DNA from: JAHDCC01 sp964551835
GTDB taxonomy: Bacteria > Actinomycetota > Acidimicrobiia > Acidimicrobiales > SZUA-35
Assembly: GCA_964551835.1 (NCBI GenBank)
Contig: CAZKEM010000042.1
Coordinates: 62,001 to 126,000, forward strand
DNA length: 64,000 bases
Reading direction: 5' to 3'
Part shown: one piece after another, positions 23,161 to 32,509 of the stretch
How the letters are laid out: every line of letters begins with the position of its first letter
Numbering within the stretch: position 1 is the first letter of the stretch
The notes under the pieces: generated by a model
The model's input: the letters and a program-made list of their open reading frames with translations, nothing else
Databases searched by the model: none
Told to the model about the DNA's origin: nothing
Made by a program: the position numbers and the translations under genes

Positions 23161-25100
23161 GTCGAAGATTGTGGCCTCGGCCAAAGCTCAGAGTATTAAA
23201 GGCGTGGCATTGGTTTATGGTGTCCGCAGTTTTGACGGTCGGCGTTCTCATAGCTCTACCGGCGACAGCACAAGACGGCGGGCAATCGATACCAGAGGTA
23301 GCGAATATCGTTGCTATCGACGCGTCGGAAGCCCCGGCGGTGGCGACTGTGTTTTCGACAGTGAGCGACGGCACAGCGACGATTAAGGTCGGCGAACAAA
23401 CGTCTGATTCTGTGTCCTCTAACGAGAGTGAAGGCTTCCCGACCGAGATCGTGTTTGTCATCGATGCGAACACGCGGTCCGCCAAGGGTGACGTGTTCGT
23501 CAAAATAAAAGACTCGGTCAAAAAGTCCATCGAGGCTCTGCCACCTTCGGTCTCTGTCGGGGTGATAGCAGCCGGAGATGCTCCGATAGTGCTGTCCGAA
23601 GTGACTTCCGATCGGCAGGCTGTGTTGACGGCCGTCGACGATGTTTCGTTCCGGCAGCGTTCTGATCTGTTTGGTTCTGTCATCCGAGGAACCGAATTGT
23701 TCTCGCCTGAGCCTGGGACGGTTCGCACGGTGGTGATGGTCGCGACTGGCGCAGATACCGAGCAAAGCGTTACGGCGGCGTCGAGCCAAGCTGCCCTCAT
23801 TCGCTCTAGCTCTCAGCTGATCACGGTCCAATACAATGGCGGCGATGTCGACCTGGCCGCAGCGTCGACGACATCAGGTGGCGTAGCAGTCGACATCGAC
23901 GGTACTGAATCTATCGAGAAATCGATTTCACTAGCGGCTATTGCTGCTTCAGAACGGACGATAGTCAAGTTCGACAGTGGTGGTGACGTCGGAACTCGAT
24001 CAAACGCCACCCTCAAGGTCGGCGATGTCGAGCAAGGATTCTCGTTTATCAACGGCCAGAACAGTCCGAGAATTTCTCAAATAGACGGACCGTTTGATAC
24101 CGGTAACAAAGGCGGATTTCTATCTGGTGTCCCTGCCCTCTTTGGCTTGGTGCTATTGGCCTTCGTGGGTATTGGACTGGCGGTGTGGGCTGTTTCGTCA
24201 ATGTTCGTAGGTGAACGTCAGCTCGACACCCTTCTAACTCGATACGACGCCAATGACCCGACGCTAAGCGAAGACGAAACTAAAGAGGCTGTGGTACAGA
24301 CAGCCGTCGTCCAGCGAGCAGTCGAAATGTCGGAGAATTTTGCCAAGCGACAGGGTTTCCTAACCCGAATAGAAAAGACGCTGGAGCGAGCCAATATTCC
24401 GATCCGACCCGGCGAAGCGGTCATGTTTTTCTTTGTCGGGATAGTCGTGGCCTTTACGTTGGCGTTCTTCGTAACTAGAAGCATCGTCGCTGGCGTAATC
24501 TTTGCCCTGCTCGCTGCGGGTATCTCGTACTTCGTATTGCAGTTCTTGGCGCGGCGTCGATTAAAAAAGTTCGAAGCTCAGCTCCCTGACACCCTCCAAC
24601 TGTTGGCCGGCACACTACGAGCCGGGTTTTCTTTGCCTCAAGGAATCGACGCGGTATCTCAGGAAATCGCTCCTCCGATGGGCAGCGAACTGCGGCGAGC
24701 CGTCAGCGAAGCCCAACTGGGACGCGACCTGGAAGATTCACTCGAAGGTATAAGTGAACGAGTCGACAGCCCAGACTTCGCATGGGCCGTCATGGCCATT
24801 GGAATACAGCGAGAGGTTGGTGGCAACCTCAACGAATTGTTAATGACGGTAGCTGAAACAATGATCGCTCGAGAGCGACTACGTCGCGAAGTGAACTCAT
24901 TGACGGCCGAAGGTCGCATGTCAGCGTTCATTCTCGGGTTATTGCCACCGGGTCTCGGAGCTGTTCTCGCTGTCGGTAACCCTGACTACATCAGTGTCCT
25001 ATTTACCCGGACGGCAGGCAACATAATGTTAGCGGCAGCTGTTCTGTCTGCTTTGGTTGGGTTAGCCTGGATGAAGAAAGTGATAAATCTAGATGTCTAG
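23157..25100 (+). CDS. tadB: TadB-like inner-membrane protein with an N-terminal exported VWA-like domain
   Basis: 647 residues, about twice the usual TadB. After a signal-like segment (WFMVSAVLTVGVLIALPATA) comes an extracytoplasmic domain of about 280 residues built like a von Willebrand A fold (EIVFVIDANTRSAKGD, then alternating strands and helices); its MIDAS is degenerate, DxNxR instead of DxSxS. A transmembrane helix near 330-350 leads to a TadB core: two membrane helices (about 415-470), the T2SSF domain (LPDTLQLLAGTLRAGFSL, GGNLNELLMTVAETM) and two more helices. TadB and TadC form the membrane platform of Tad pili. The fused VWA domain could link the platform to the pilus or to adhesion (inference). 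Confidence 0.82.
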   Translation: MSRRLWPRPKLRVLKAWHWFMVSAVLTVGVLIALPATAQDGGQSIPEVANIVAIDASEAPAVATVFSTVSDGTATIKVGEQTSDSVSSNESEGFPTEIVFVIDANTRSAKGDVFVKIKDSVKKSIEALPPSVSVGVIAAGDAPIVLSEVTSDRQAVLTAVDDVSFRQRSDLFGSVIRGTELFSPEPGTVRTVVMVATGADTEQSVTAASSQAALIRSSSQLITVQYNGGDVDLAAASTTSGGVAVDIDGTESIEKSISLAAIAASERTIVKFDSGGDVGTRSNATLKVGDVEQGFSFINGQNSPRISQIDGPFDTGNKGGFLSGVPALFGLVLLAFVGIGLAVWAVSSMFVGERQLDTLLTRYDANDPTLSEDETKEAVVQTAVVQRAVEMSENFAKRQGFLTRIEKTLERANIPIRPGEAVMFFFVGIVVAFTLAFFVTRSIVAGVIFALLAAGISYFVLQFLARRRLKKFEAQLPDTLQLLAGTLRAGFSLPQGIDAVSQEIAPPMGSELRRAVSEAQLGRDLEDSLEGISERVDSPDFAWAVMAIGIQREVGGNLNELLMTVAETMIARERLRREVNSLTAEGRMSAFILGLLPPGLGAVLAVGNPDYISVLFTRTAGNIMLAAAVLSALVGLAWMKKVINLDV

Positions 25101-26037
25101 CTTGTTTGATTCAATACCAGCTCCGCTTTTTGTCTTGATGGCTTGCGCTGCGGCAGGGTTTGCCGTATTTATTGTGCTGAACCAGTTTCAGGAACGGTCT
25201 GCGGCTCGTAGCTCACTACGTCAATTCGAAGACGAAGTAGTCACTACCGACGAGCGGGAGAAGCAATTGCTTACCCCCGTTCATCAACGCGTCATTGTGC
25301 CAATGATGGCCGGCGCCGGCCAGCTAGGTGCCCGGCTCAACCCTCCTCAATACATCGAACAAGTTCGGCTTAAACATGTCCAGGCCGGAATATTCTCTAA
25401 CGAAAAGGTTGAACGTTTTCTAGTCATGCGCCTCGCGGGCATGCTGTTTATCCCGCTTTGGTTGTTTTTCGTTTTTGTATTCTCGCCCTTCGGTGTTTCA
25501 GGAATAATGAAAATCGCATTGGCGGGACTGGGAGCGGTTTTGGGATTCTTCGCTCCAACCGTGACGTTGGATCGGAAGGTTCAAGCCCGTCAGGAGGCTG
25601 TTCAACGGTCACTCCCAGATATTCTCGATCTCCTGGTTATCTCTGTCGAGGCTGGTTTGGGCTTTGAACAGGCCGTCGACAAAGTAATTGTCAATATGCC
25701 TGGCCCCCTTTCCGACGAATTCGCTCGTGTCCTTGGCGAGACGCGGGCCGGTTCAGGCCGAGCAGACGCGCTACGCGGTATGCAGGAAAGAGTTGATACT
25801 CCTGAGGTCCGTTCGTTTGTTCTAGCAATGATCCAAGCAGACACGTTCGGCGTCAGTATCGGACGCGTTCTCCGAGCTCAAGCAGACGAAATGCGGGTTA
25901 AGCGTCGCCAACTAGCCCAGGAGAAAGCACAGAAGGCTCCGGTGAAAATGCTGATACCGATGGTGTTCTGCATATTCCCATCTCTGTTTGTCGTCATCCT
26001 CGGTCCGGCTGCTTTGAACATCGTCGAGAACTTGTAG
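25093..26037 (+). CDS. tadC: TadC-like inner-membrane platform protein
   Basis: A 314-residue T2SSF-family membrane protein with helices near residues 10-27, 115-135 and 145-160 and at the C-terminus. The T2SSF domain is ARQEAVQRSLPDILDLLVISVEAGLGFEQAV with the later ADTFGVSIGRVLRAQADEM. It overlaps tadB by eight bases and closes the Tad operon; no pilin, prepilin peptidase or TadE/F-like gene follows. Confidence 0.88.
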   Translation: MSSLFDSIPAPLFVLMACAAAGFAVFIVLNQFQERSAARSSLRQFEDEVVTTDEREKQLLTPVHQRVIVPMMAGAGQLGARLNPPQYIEQVRLKHVQAGIFSNEKVERFLVMRLAGMLFIPLWLFFVFVFSPFGVSGIMKIALAGLGAVLGFFAPTVTLDRKVQARQEAVQRSLPDILDLLVISVEAGLGFEQAVDKVIVNMPGPLSDEFARVLGETRAGSGRADALRGMQERVDTPEVRSFVLAMIQADTFGVSIGRVLRAQADEMRVKRRQLAQEKAQKAPVKMLIPMVFCIFPSLFVVILGPAALNIVENL

Positions 26038-26078
26038 GTATAAGCGGCAAACGCTCTACGAGAGAGGTAGGCGCCTGA

Positions 26079-27554
26079 ATGACTGTTCTGATTGAACAGG
26101 CCGACAGGTCTACGACACGGACCGGTAACCGAGGTAGAGTACCGGGGTCGGGGCTGAGCACGTCCGACTTCGTAGGTGCAGTCTTAGCGCTAGTCGCGTT
26201 TGTTGTTGGTTCTCGCGTAATCGTCGACAACAGTTTTTTGACGCATCTAGCGACCGGCCGTCTAATCGTCACAGATGGGGCAGTTCCGAGCTCCGACCCA
26301 TATTCTTACCTTGCGTCCGGTGAGCCGTGGACGGTGCAGAGTTGGCTGCCCAGCGCCCTATATTACTTGATCAACGACTCTGTCGGCGGGTGGGGGATAC
26401 GCCTGTTTAACGGGGCTTTAACTTCGTCCTTGATGTACCATTTGTGGAAGCTCCTAGCTCCAACAAGGCAGCTAGTTCTCCGGGTGGTTCTTGCTGGCTC
26501 ATGTCTTATAGTCGGAGCATATCTCTGGACCCCTAGACCATTGCTTTTTGGACTGCTCGCAATGGTGCTACTCATACGAGTCGCCGACAGGCAACTTCCA
26601 CTCGCGACGATGTTGCCCATCATGTATCTGTGGGTCAACAGCCATGGATCGTTTCCGCTTGCCGGTGTCTACATTGTGGCGTTGCTATTGGGTGGCTGGG
26701 CTGACAGACGCCGGTTTGACCCCGAGACGGTTCGGCTTCTGGTCGTTACCGCGTTTAGTATCGCCGTGGCGGCCGTCAACCCGGTGGGTTGGCGCTTGTT
26801 GTGGTTCCCGGTCCATTTACTCCGCCGCCGTGAAGCTTTAGAGTCCGTAGTCGAGTGGGCGGCGCCAACGTTCACGTCTGCCTACGAATGGGTTTTCCTA
26901 GCTTTGGTAGGCCTTCTATTCGTTGCAACTCGAAGGGGCGCCCCAATCAAAGCGTTGCTTCCAGCGTTTGTCTTTTCGCTTACCGCGCTGCTCGCAGTTC
27001 GAAACATAGGCTTCGCATCGATTGTTACGGCGGCATCAATAGCCCCGTTTCTCAGATCCCTCGTTGGTTCGGCGGACGGACAAGAAAAGGTCCGAGTAGC
27101 GGCTGTCGGTGTAGGCGCGGTGGGAGTCTGCTTGGTCTTGGCAACGTTCAACTTGGTAAGATCGCCTCCAGTTTCTTTGGACCGATATCCAGTGGCCGAA
27201 GTTCAATGGCTCGAGGAACGGTCGCTGGTCGCCGAGGGTGATATTCGAATCGTCCAACGAGAGTCCGTCGGAAACTATCTCACGTATAAATATGGCGCGG
27301 AGGCGCGGGTCTTTGTCGACGACCGTTTCGACTTCTACCCACAAGATGTTCTCGACGACCACATCGACTTGGTCGTGGGCGGCAACTTTCAAGAGATAGT
27401 CGAACGTCGAGGTTTTGATGTTGCCATATGGGAACGCGATTTACCGTTCGCCTTTTGGCTCGAAGCTTCTGAAGATTGGGAGGTAGCGCTGTCGACCGAC
27501 AATTGGATTGTTGCGTGCCGTAAGGAGTCGACTGCGCAAGCCCGGTGCCTCTAG
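26079..27554 (+). CDS. Polytopic membrane protein, glycosyltransferase-C-like
   Basis: A 491-residue protein with about ten membrane helices between residues 25 and 370 and a soluble C-terminal domain of about 120 residues. The first loop after helix 1 (SDPYSYLASGEPWTVQSWLPSALYY, read in two parts) has the acidic and Trp-rich pattern of PMT/ArnT-like lipid-linked sugar transferases. The C-terminal part with GNYLTYKYG and VFVDDRFDFYPQDVL recurs in the same unnamed family. Substrate unknown. It lies 41 bases after tadC and could be co-transcribed, for instance to glycosylate pilus or envelope components (inference). Confidence 0.6.
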   Translation: MTVLIEQADRSTTRTGNRGRVPGSGLSTSDFVGAVLALVAFVVGSRVIVDNSFLTHLATGRLIVTDGAVPSSDPYSYLASGEPWTVQSWLPSALYYLINDSVGGWGIRLFNGALTSSLMYHLWKLLAPTRQLVLRVVLAGSCLIVGAYLWTPRPLLFGLLAMVLLIRVADRQLPLATMLPIMYLWVNSHGSFPLAGVYIVALLLGGWADRRRFDPETVRLLVVTAFSIAVAAVNPVGWRLLWFPVHLLRRREALESVVEWAAPTFTSAYEWVFLALVGLLFVATRRGAPIKALLPAFVFSLTALLAVRNIGFASIVTAASIAPFLRSLVGSADGQEKVRVAAVGVGAVGVCLVLATFNLVRSPPVSLDRYPVAEVQWLEERSLVAEGDIRIVQRESVGNYLTYKYGAEARVFVDDRFDFYPQDVLDDHIDLVVGGNFQEIVERRGFDVAIWERDLPFAFWLEASEDWEVALSTDNWIVACRKESTAQARCL

Positions 27555-27692
27555 CTACGACCGGATTTCAACATGCTGGTAGTGACCTGAGCACCCGAAC
27601 CTAGTAGTCGTAGTCCAATCGGTCCGAACGGGCCGGATGAAGGACTCGAAAGTACTAGCGGGTACTCGACCTCCTCCTGGCAGACTGAAGGC

Positions 27693-27887
27693 GTGTGGAA
27701 TGTTTGGAAGCGTCTGGTTTTCGGCTGGCGACGTATGCGTAATCGCGATGTGGTCGATTTTCGACGAATTGGTATTGGGGTCGCTTTGGACGAACCGCTC
27801 GTTTGGGTACGGAAGCGATCAGCTCAGTTCGGCGTTCGAGCTGATGATCATGCCGGCGGCTCTAGTTCAGACACGCCGATGTAAACA
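27693..27887 (+). CDS. Possible small basic protein, unknown
   Basis: A 63-codon frame starting at GTG, reading a Trp/Arg-rich N-terminus (VWNVWKRLVFGWRRMR) and a polar C-terminus. It looks more protein-like than the overlapping alternatives, but has no recognised family and only a weak GAAGG before the start. It fills a gap of 384 bases between a plus-strand and a minus-strand gene, which otherwise holds nothing I can identify. Confidence 0.3.
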
Positions 27888-27938
27888 ACGGAAATGCTGG
27901 CGCTGTCACCAAGGACAGGTGGGGGCGAGATATTAGAG

Positions 27939-28679
27939 CTAGTTTATGCTCACGATGCCGAGCCTTACAGCTTGGAGTACCGCTTGTGTCCGATCTCGAG
28001 CGTCCAGCTTTTGGTAAATGGAAGCAAGATGGTTTTTCACAGTTTTTTGGCTTATGTAAAGTTGTTCGGCCACCTCAGGTGTTGAACAACCATCAGCAAT
28101 AAGCTGGAGAACTTCCTCTTCGCGAGGGGTTACGATTCGTTCAGCCGGTGCCGAAGTCTGCCGTCTGACTTCTGTCAGCATCGAGGCAGCGAGTCGTGGC
28201 GACAACGCTGTTTCGCCACTGGCGACAGCTTCGATAGCGCTGGCGATTTCGTTGGTGCTGCAATCCTTGACCAGATAACCATTGGCTCCAGCTCGGATTG
28301 CCTCTGTGAGGACATCTTGATCTGCATGCATGGTCAGCATGACGATAAAGATGCCAGGAAAGCGTTCCTTAATCTGTCGGGTTGCTTCGACCCCGTCGAG
28401 TTGTGGCATCGTGACGTCCATCAAAATTACGTCGGGCTTTACCGCACTCGCTAAGTCGACGGCTTCTGCCCCATTTCTGGCCTCGGCCACGACCTCGAAG
28501 CCGAGCTCAGCAAGTGATCGGCGAAGACCTTCTCGTAGCATCCGGTGATCGTCTGCGATCAGCAATCGAATTGGCGGGTACGAGTCTTTGTCGCCCATGG
28601 ACTGGCTGGATAGCGGGCGTTCAGGCCTTTTCTGATGGCCTGGGGCAGCCGTACTGCTTAGTTTCGATTCAGGTAGCAT
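27939..28679 (-). CDS. NarL/LuxR-family response regulator
   Basis: About 246 residues. The receiver domain has the acidic pocket IADDH, the phosphoacceptor Asp in VILMDVTMPQLDGVEA and Lys in YLVKD; the C-terminal LuxR helix-turn-helix is TPREEEVLQLIADGCSTPEVAEQLYISQKTV (in part), the classical DNA-binding signature. ATG 28679 overlaps the end of the kinase gene by 22 bases; ATG 28598, which gives 219 residues, is an alternative. It is the partner of the kinase immediately upstream. Target genes are unknown. Confidence 0.92.
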   Translation of the reverse strand: MLPESKLSSTAAPGHQKRPERPLSSQSMGDKDSYPPIRLLIADDHRMLREGLRRSLAELGFEVVAEARNGAEAVDLASAVKPDVILMDVTMPQLDGVEATRQIKERFPGIFIVMLTMHADQDVLTEAIRAGANGYLVKDCSTNEIASAIEAVASGETALSPRLAASMLTEVRRQTSAPAERIVTPREEEVLQLIADGCSTPEVAEQLYISQKTVKNHLASIYQKLDARDRTQAVLQAVRLGIVSIN

Positions 28680-30457
28680 CGTAGGTTCGTCCCTTGGTTG
28701 GGTCTTGAGGTTAGTTCCAACGTCGCACCCATACCGGCAGCGCGTTCGCGCATTCCGAGGATTCCATAGGAACCGAGTTGTGTTTCGTTTTCGGGCAGGA
28801 GGCCGCGACCGTTGTCGACCACCTCGAGAAGAGCTTCGCTTTCGGTACAAGACCAATAAACGTTCACTTCAGTAGCATCGGCATGTTTGGCCGAATTGAT
28901 TAGCGCTTCTTGCGTAATTCTCCACATCTCCTGTTCTTGGAGAATGGGAAGTCGTGCCTTTGTGTCGGTATGGACGGTGACGGTTAGCTGCTCGCGTTCG
29001 GATAGTCGGTGTGCAAATTCTTCGATAGTTTGAGCTAGATCTTTTTGCTGGTTGACGTTGCTCCGGAGGTCGTGAAGGGCCTCACGTTGTTGTCCGACGA
29101 CGTGTTTGATCTGTTGCCTGATCCGGGTCAGGTCGGGTGAGATATCGTCGCCATTGGAGTGGTTCAGCATCACACGATCTAATTCGAATCCGAGGTGGGC
29201 GAGGGACTGTCCAATATTGTCGTGTAAGTGTCGAGCGATACGATTGCGTTCCTCGTTGAGGCTTGCGCTGCGTAACCGGTTAAACCATTGAGCGTTGTCG
29301 ATTGCCAAGCCGAGAGGCATTGCGAACCCTCCGAGGGTCGCTTCATTGTCACGGGAAAACGCTCCAGGCTGGGTCGATTCGATTGCGAGGAGCCCGATCA
29401 GGCTTCCTCTGGCCAACAAAGGGGCGAACATTGAACTCTGGCTTGATGGCAGGAAGTGAACGGTTTGGTCGGCGTTGTTATCGGTTCTCATCAGTGTTTT
29501 TTCGGCGGCCGCTCGGGCCGCCAATGGAGGCACCTCAGATGCACGTACCTTCGCCTCGATGGGCATACGAACCCTGTGGACGGCCTCCCAATATTCGTCT
29601 TGAGAGTCAATAGTGAAAATGACGGCCGAGTCGAAGTCTAGGACAGTTCGCAGTCTTGGAATGCTGCTCTGAAGAACTTCTTGGCGATCCAGCGAAGCCG
29701 GGAGCGTTTGGGAGATGTTATGGAGGTCGGCGAGCAGCCGGTTGGCATTTGCTAGACGTTGCAAATGAGGAGACCGCGGGTACCCACTATCGCCACGGAG
29801 TAGTTGGTAACCGTGTCCAGCCAGCAAAGCGGCCAGAAGGAGCGTAGCCGAATTAGTCAGGCCGATTTGGGCGAGACCCGAAGTGTCATGCGAAGTAACG
29901 AATGAGAGGACGGTGACTATCACGGACGCGTTTATCGCTCCGAGAAGTGCCATATTTCGTCCGCTGGCCAGGCCAGTGATGACGACCGAAGCGATCATTG
30001 GGTAAATCAAGGCGGACGACCAAAGGCCAGTGACCGCAACTGCCCCTATATGGACCCCGACTTCAGCCGCCATTGACAGCAGTTGGGGCAAGGGCCTAGA
30101 AAATTTCAATGAAACGATCGGTCGCCACGTCCTGAAACACGCGTAGACGACGATTAGGGCGACCACAAATAGTTGAAACAGACTTGCCGGTTCATCACCT
30201 AGCCCGAGAACGAGCGCGCTTAGGGTAATCCCGCCCCATCGAAGCAGGCCGACGCCCGGCTCATTAGGCGAATCATCGCCATCCCCGATGGGAACGTAAG
30301 GCATGGCGGACAACCGCTCGTGGGCGTCCCCATCGAGGGGGAATGCTGCGCTGGGGCTACCGATGGACTGCCCAGCCTTGTACTCTCCAGGTACAGCCAA
30401 GAGTTCTTCATGGTCTACCTGTGGGCGTTCGGAGGCTATTTCGTCAGGTGTAAGCAT
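28658..30457 (-). CDS. NarL-type sensor histidine kinase with membrane and GAF domains
   Basis: A 599-residue kinase. An N-terminal cytoplasmic stretch is followed by about six membrane helices (residues 75-225), a GAF-like sensor (residues 250-390, with FAPLLARGSLIGLLAIE), the HisKA_3 phosphoacceptor in NRIARHLHDNIGQSLAHL and a HATPase domain with ITQEALINSAKHADAT (N box) and VVDNGRGL (G1). This is the DegS/NarX architecture. ATG 30457 is selected over upstream in-frame starts because coding character begins there. It is divergent from coaE and coupled to the response regulator. Confidence 0.9.
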   Translation of the reverse strand: MLTPDEIASERPQVDHEELLAVPGEYKAGQSIGSPSAAFPLDGDAHERLSAMPYVPIGDGDDSPNEPGVGLLRWGGITLSALVLGLGDEPASLFQLFVVALIVVYACFRTWRPIVSLKFSRPLPQLLSMAAEVGVHIGAVAVTGLWSSALIYPMIASVVITGLASGRNMALLGAINASVIVTVLSFVTSHDTSGLAQIGLTNSATLLLAALLAGHGYQLLRGDSGYPRSPHLQRLANANRLLADLHNISQTLPASLDRQEVLQSSIPRLRTVLDFDSAVIFTIDSQDEYWEAVHRVRMPIEAKVRASEVPPLAARAAAEKTLMRTDNNADQTVHFLPSSQSSMFAPLLARGSLIGLLAIESTQPGAFSRDNEATLGGFAMPLGLAIDNAQWFNRLRSASLNEERNRIARHLHDNIGQSLAHLGFELDRVMLNHSNGDDISPDLTRIRQQIKHVVGQQREALHDLRSNVNQQKDLAQTIEEFAHRLSEREQLTVTVHTDTKARLPILQEQEMWRITQEALINSAKHADATEVNVYWSCTESEALLEVVDNGRGLLPENETQLGSYGILGMRERAAGMGATLELTSRPNQGTNLRCYLNRN

Positions 30458-30606
30458 GGTTTGGGTGCGCAGAACGAATCGGCGGTAGCTGCATCTGTCT
30501 ATCCCATCGGCAGTGCAGTATCGATTAGTTACCCATTTGGCTCGAAGGTTTGTGACGTGGGAGGTGCGATGGTTGAGGACCACGAAATCGGTGGTAGGTT
30601 GCCGAC

Positions 30607-31215
30607 GTGAAATTGTTTGTCTTGACTGGCGGAATCGGCGCCGGAAAGTCTTCGGTTCTCGAGCAGTTCGTTGAGCTGGGGGCGACCGTGATAGACGCTG
30701 ACGCAGTAGTCGCCGAACTTCAACAACCGGGCCAACACGTCTTTGCGCAGATCACCCAGAAGTTCGGTAGTAGTGTCGTCGCGTCAACTGGCGAACTTGA
30801 TCGCTCTGCCTTGGCTACGGTTGTTTTCAATGACCCGTCGGCGCTGGCTGACCTTGAAGAGATCGTCCACCCAGCGGTAAGGGCCAACATCGAGCATCGT
30901 TTAGTCGAAATTCGAGCAAGTTCGCCTGGCCCTGAGGACATTGTTGTCGTCGATATTCCGCTTGTGGTCGACAAGAAGAACCTTTACGGTGCTGATGGTC
31001 TGATCGTGGTCGACTGCCCAATCGAAACGGTGGTCGAACGGCTAGTTGCCACCCGGGGGTTGTCAATCGAAGAGGCGGAGGCTCGGATTGAAAATCAGAT
31101 TCCACGCGTCGAACGGATACAGCTAGCGGATTACGTCATCGACAACGGAGGTTCTCTTGAAGCGTTGGAAGTGCAGATAAAACGTTGCTGGTCTTGGATG
31201 TCGTCGTTTCGATGA
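30607..31215 (+). CDS. coaE: Dephospho-CoA kinase CoaE
   Basis: A 202-residue P-loop kinase for the last step of coenzyme A synthesis. GGIGAGKSS near residue 8 is the Walker A motif, ATVIDADAVVAELQQPG the substrate Asp region, and DIPLVVDKKNLY the CoaE-specific DxPLLxE-like block in which the Glu is replaced by Asp. It lacks the C-terminal UPF0157 domain often fused to CoaE in mycobacteria. GTG start. Single gene. Confidence 0.9.
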   Translation: MKLFVLTGGIGAGKSSVLEQFVELGATVIDADAVVAELQQPGQHVFAQITQKFGSSVVASTGELDRSALATVVFNDPSALADLEEIVHPAVRANIEHRLVEIRASSPGPEDIVVVDIPLVVDKKNLYGADGLIVVDCPIETVVERLVATRGLSIEEAEARIENQIPRVERIQLADYVIDNGGSLEALEVQIKRCWSWMSSFR

Positions 31216-31269
31216 TTTCTAGGTGCCGCTCTCGTTAGAGAGACAAGTACATTTCCGATACAACGGAGT

Positions 31270-31646
31270 TTGGCATTGCCTGGGATAAGCATTGATCAAG
31301 AAGAGTTCAACTTCGCATACCTGACAACTGCTGGCCGGGTCTCGGGTAAGCCTCATCGGATCGAGATCTGGTTCACGACTATCGAAGGCGAGATTTGGGT
31401 GAACTCCGGCGGTGGGTTCGATTCTGATTGGGTCAAAAATATCCGAGCAAACCCGAGCCTGAACGTCGAAATTGGTCCATCGAGCTGGCGGGCCAAGGCT
31501 GATTTGGACGCGGGCAGGACCCGCAACATCTGGCCCGCCGCCAGCTCGCTGCCCGGTATCAGAACTGGAAAGAGGGGGAACCGCTTAGTTCCTGGGCGAC
31601 TGACGGTTTACTAATAGGAATTGAGGTCGAAAATGACGATCGATGA
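31270..31646 (+). pseudogene. Frameshifted F420-type deazaflavin-dependent nitroreductase (DDN-like)
   Basis: The first 82 residues (FNFAYLTTAGRVSGKPHRIE, IWFTTIEGEIWVNSGGGFDSDW) match the small split-barrel deazaflavin-dependent nitroreductase family. At about 31515 the reading frame must move back by one base to continue with QDPQHLARRQLAARYQNW and then WKEGEPLSSWATDGLLIGIE, which complete the family pattern up to a stop at 31646. Without the shift the product ends with an unrelated tail at 31614. One missing base explains it: a real mutation or a sequence error. The TTG start has a CGGAG site just upstream. Confidence 0.75.
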
Positions 31647-32427
31647 TCTGTTCGACCGCCGGAATCTCGAGTTTGCCCAGGCATGGCGACCAGTCGGCCT
31701 TTCGGTCCCTGGTAGCTCCGTACGAGGCCGAACTCAAACGTCACTGTTACCGAATGACCGGATCGATGGATGATGCCGACGATGTTGTTCAGGAGACATT
31801 ATTCAAGGCGTGGAGGCGCCCTAGGACGTACCGGACGTTCGGTTCATTTCGTGCATGGCTGTATCGAATCGCCACGAACCAAACGCTCGATCTAGTAAGA
31901 AGCACTCCTCGTCGTCGACTTCATCTGAGACGGCCGAGATTCTCGACGTGTCGAAGGCCGCGGTCAATAGTCTTCTTCAACGAGCTCGCTCGAAGGCCGG
32001 GCCGTCCGAAAATGTAGATTTGGAAAGCGTGAGTCCGGTTGAGCTTCGGGGGCTCGTCGACCGATTCACCGATACGTGGCGGAGTGGTGATAGCGCAGCG
32101 ATGCTTGAACTGCTCGACGAATCCTCCCATCTCACCATGCCTCCGAACGAGATGGAGTTTAGCGGAGCAAAGGAAATAGTTGGCCTGCTGTTCGACGAAG
32201 TCCGATTTGCACCGTTTGGCGAGGTGGTGTTTCGTGAGGTTTCGGCTAACGGGGAGTGTGGAATCGCCACGTACACGCCAAACAACGACAGCACCTCGGC
32301 CGACCGTCACTGTATCATGCTCTTCGGATCGGCAACATCGAAGGCCACTAAAATAACCGGGTTTACCGAAGATCGAGTATTCGAGATTTTGGGCTTGCCA
32401 GAGACCGTGCCGGTAAACGAACACTAA
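31633..32427 (+). pseudogene. Decayed SigG-like ECF sigma factor with SnoaL-type C-terminal domain
   Basis: Three segments are recognisable. MTIDDLFDRRNLEFAQ (frame 1) is followed by one extra base near 31681, then sigma region 2 in frame 2 (HGDQSAFRSLVAPYEAELKR, HCYRMTGSMDDADDVVQETL, FRAWLYRIATNQTLDLVR). At about 31915 the sequence jumps back to frame 1, straight into the end of region 4 (ETAEILDVSKAAVNSLLQRAR). The linker and region 4.1 of this family, roughly 100 residues, are missing. A SnoaL-like domain (VDRFTDTWRSGDSAAMLELL and on) completes the product. Internal deletion plus frameshift makes this a dead gene. Confidence 0.75.
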
Positions 32428-32509
32428 GTCATCTGGTTGACTCGTCGGAAAATGTATTTGGGCACCGATGAAATTGGAGCGTTGCCGCCGTTGACTGTCT
32501 GACAACTCA

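Noticed and set aside
27637..27936. A 99-codon frame rich in Cys and Trp
   Set aside because: Composition is that of an off-frame reading; the 63-codon alternative in the same gap is more protein-like.
31505..31535. Programmed frameshifting in the nitroreductase gene
   Set aside because: There is no slippery heptamer or downstream pseudoknot, and the neighbouring gene is also broken, so decay or sequence error is more likely.
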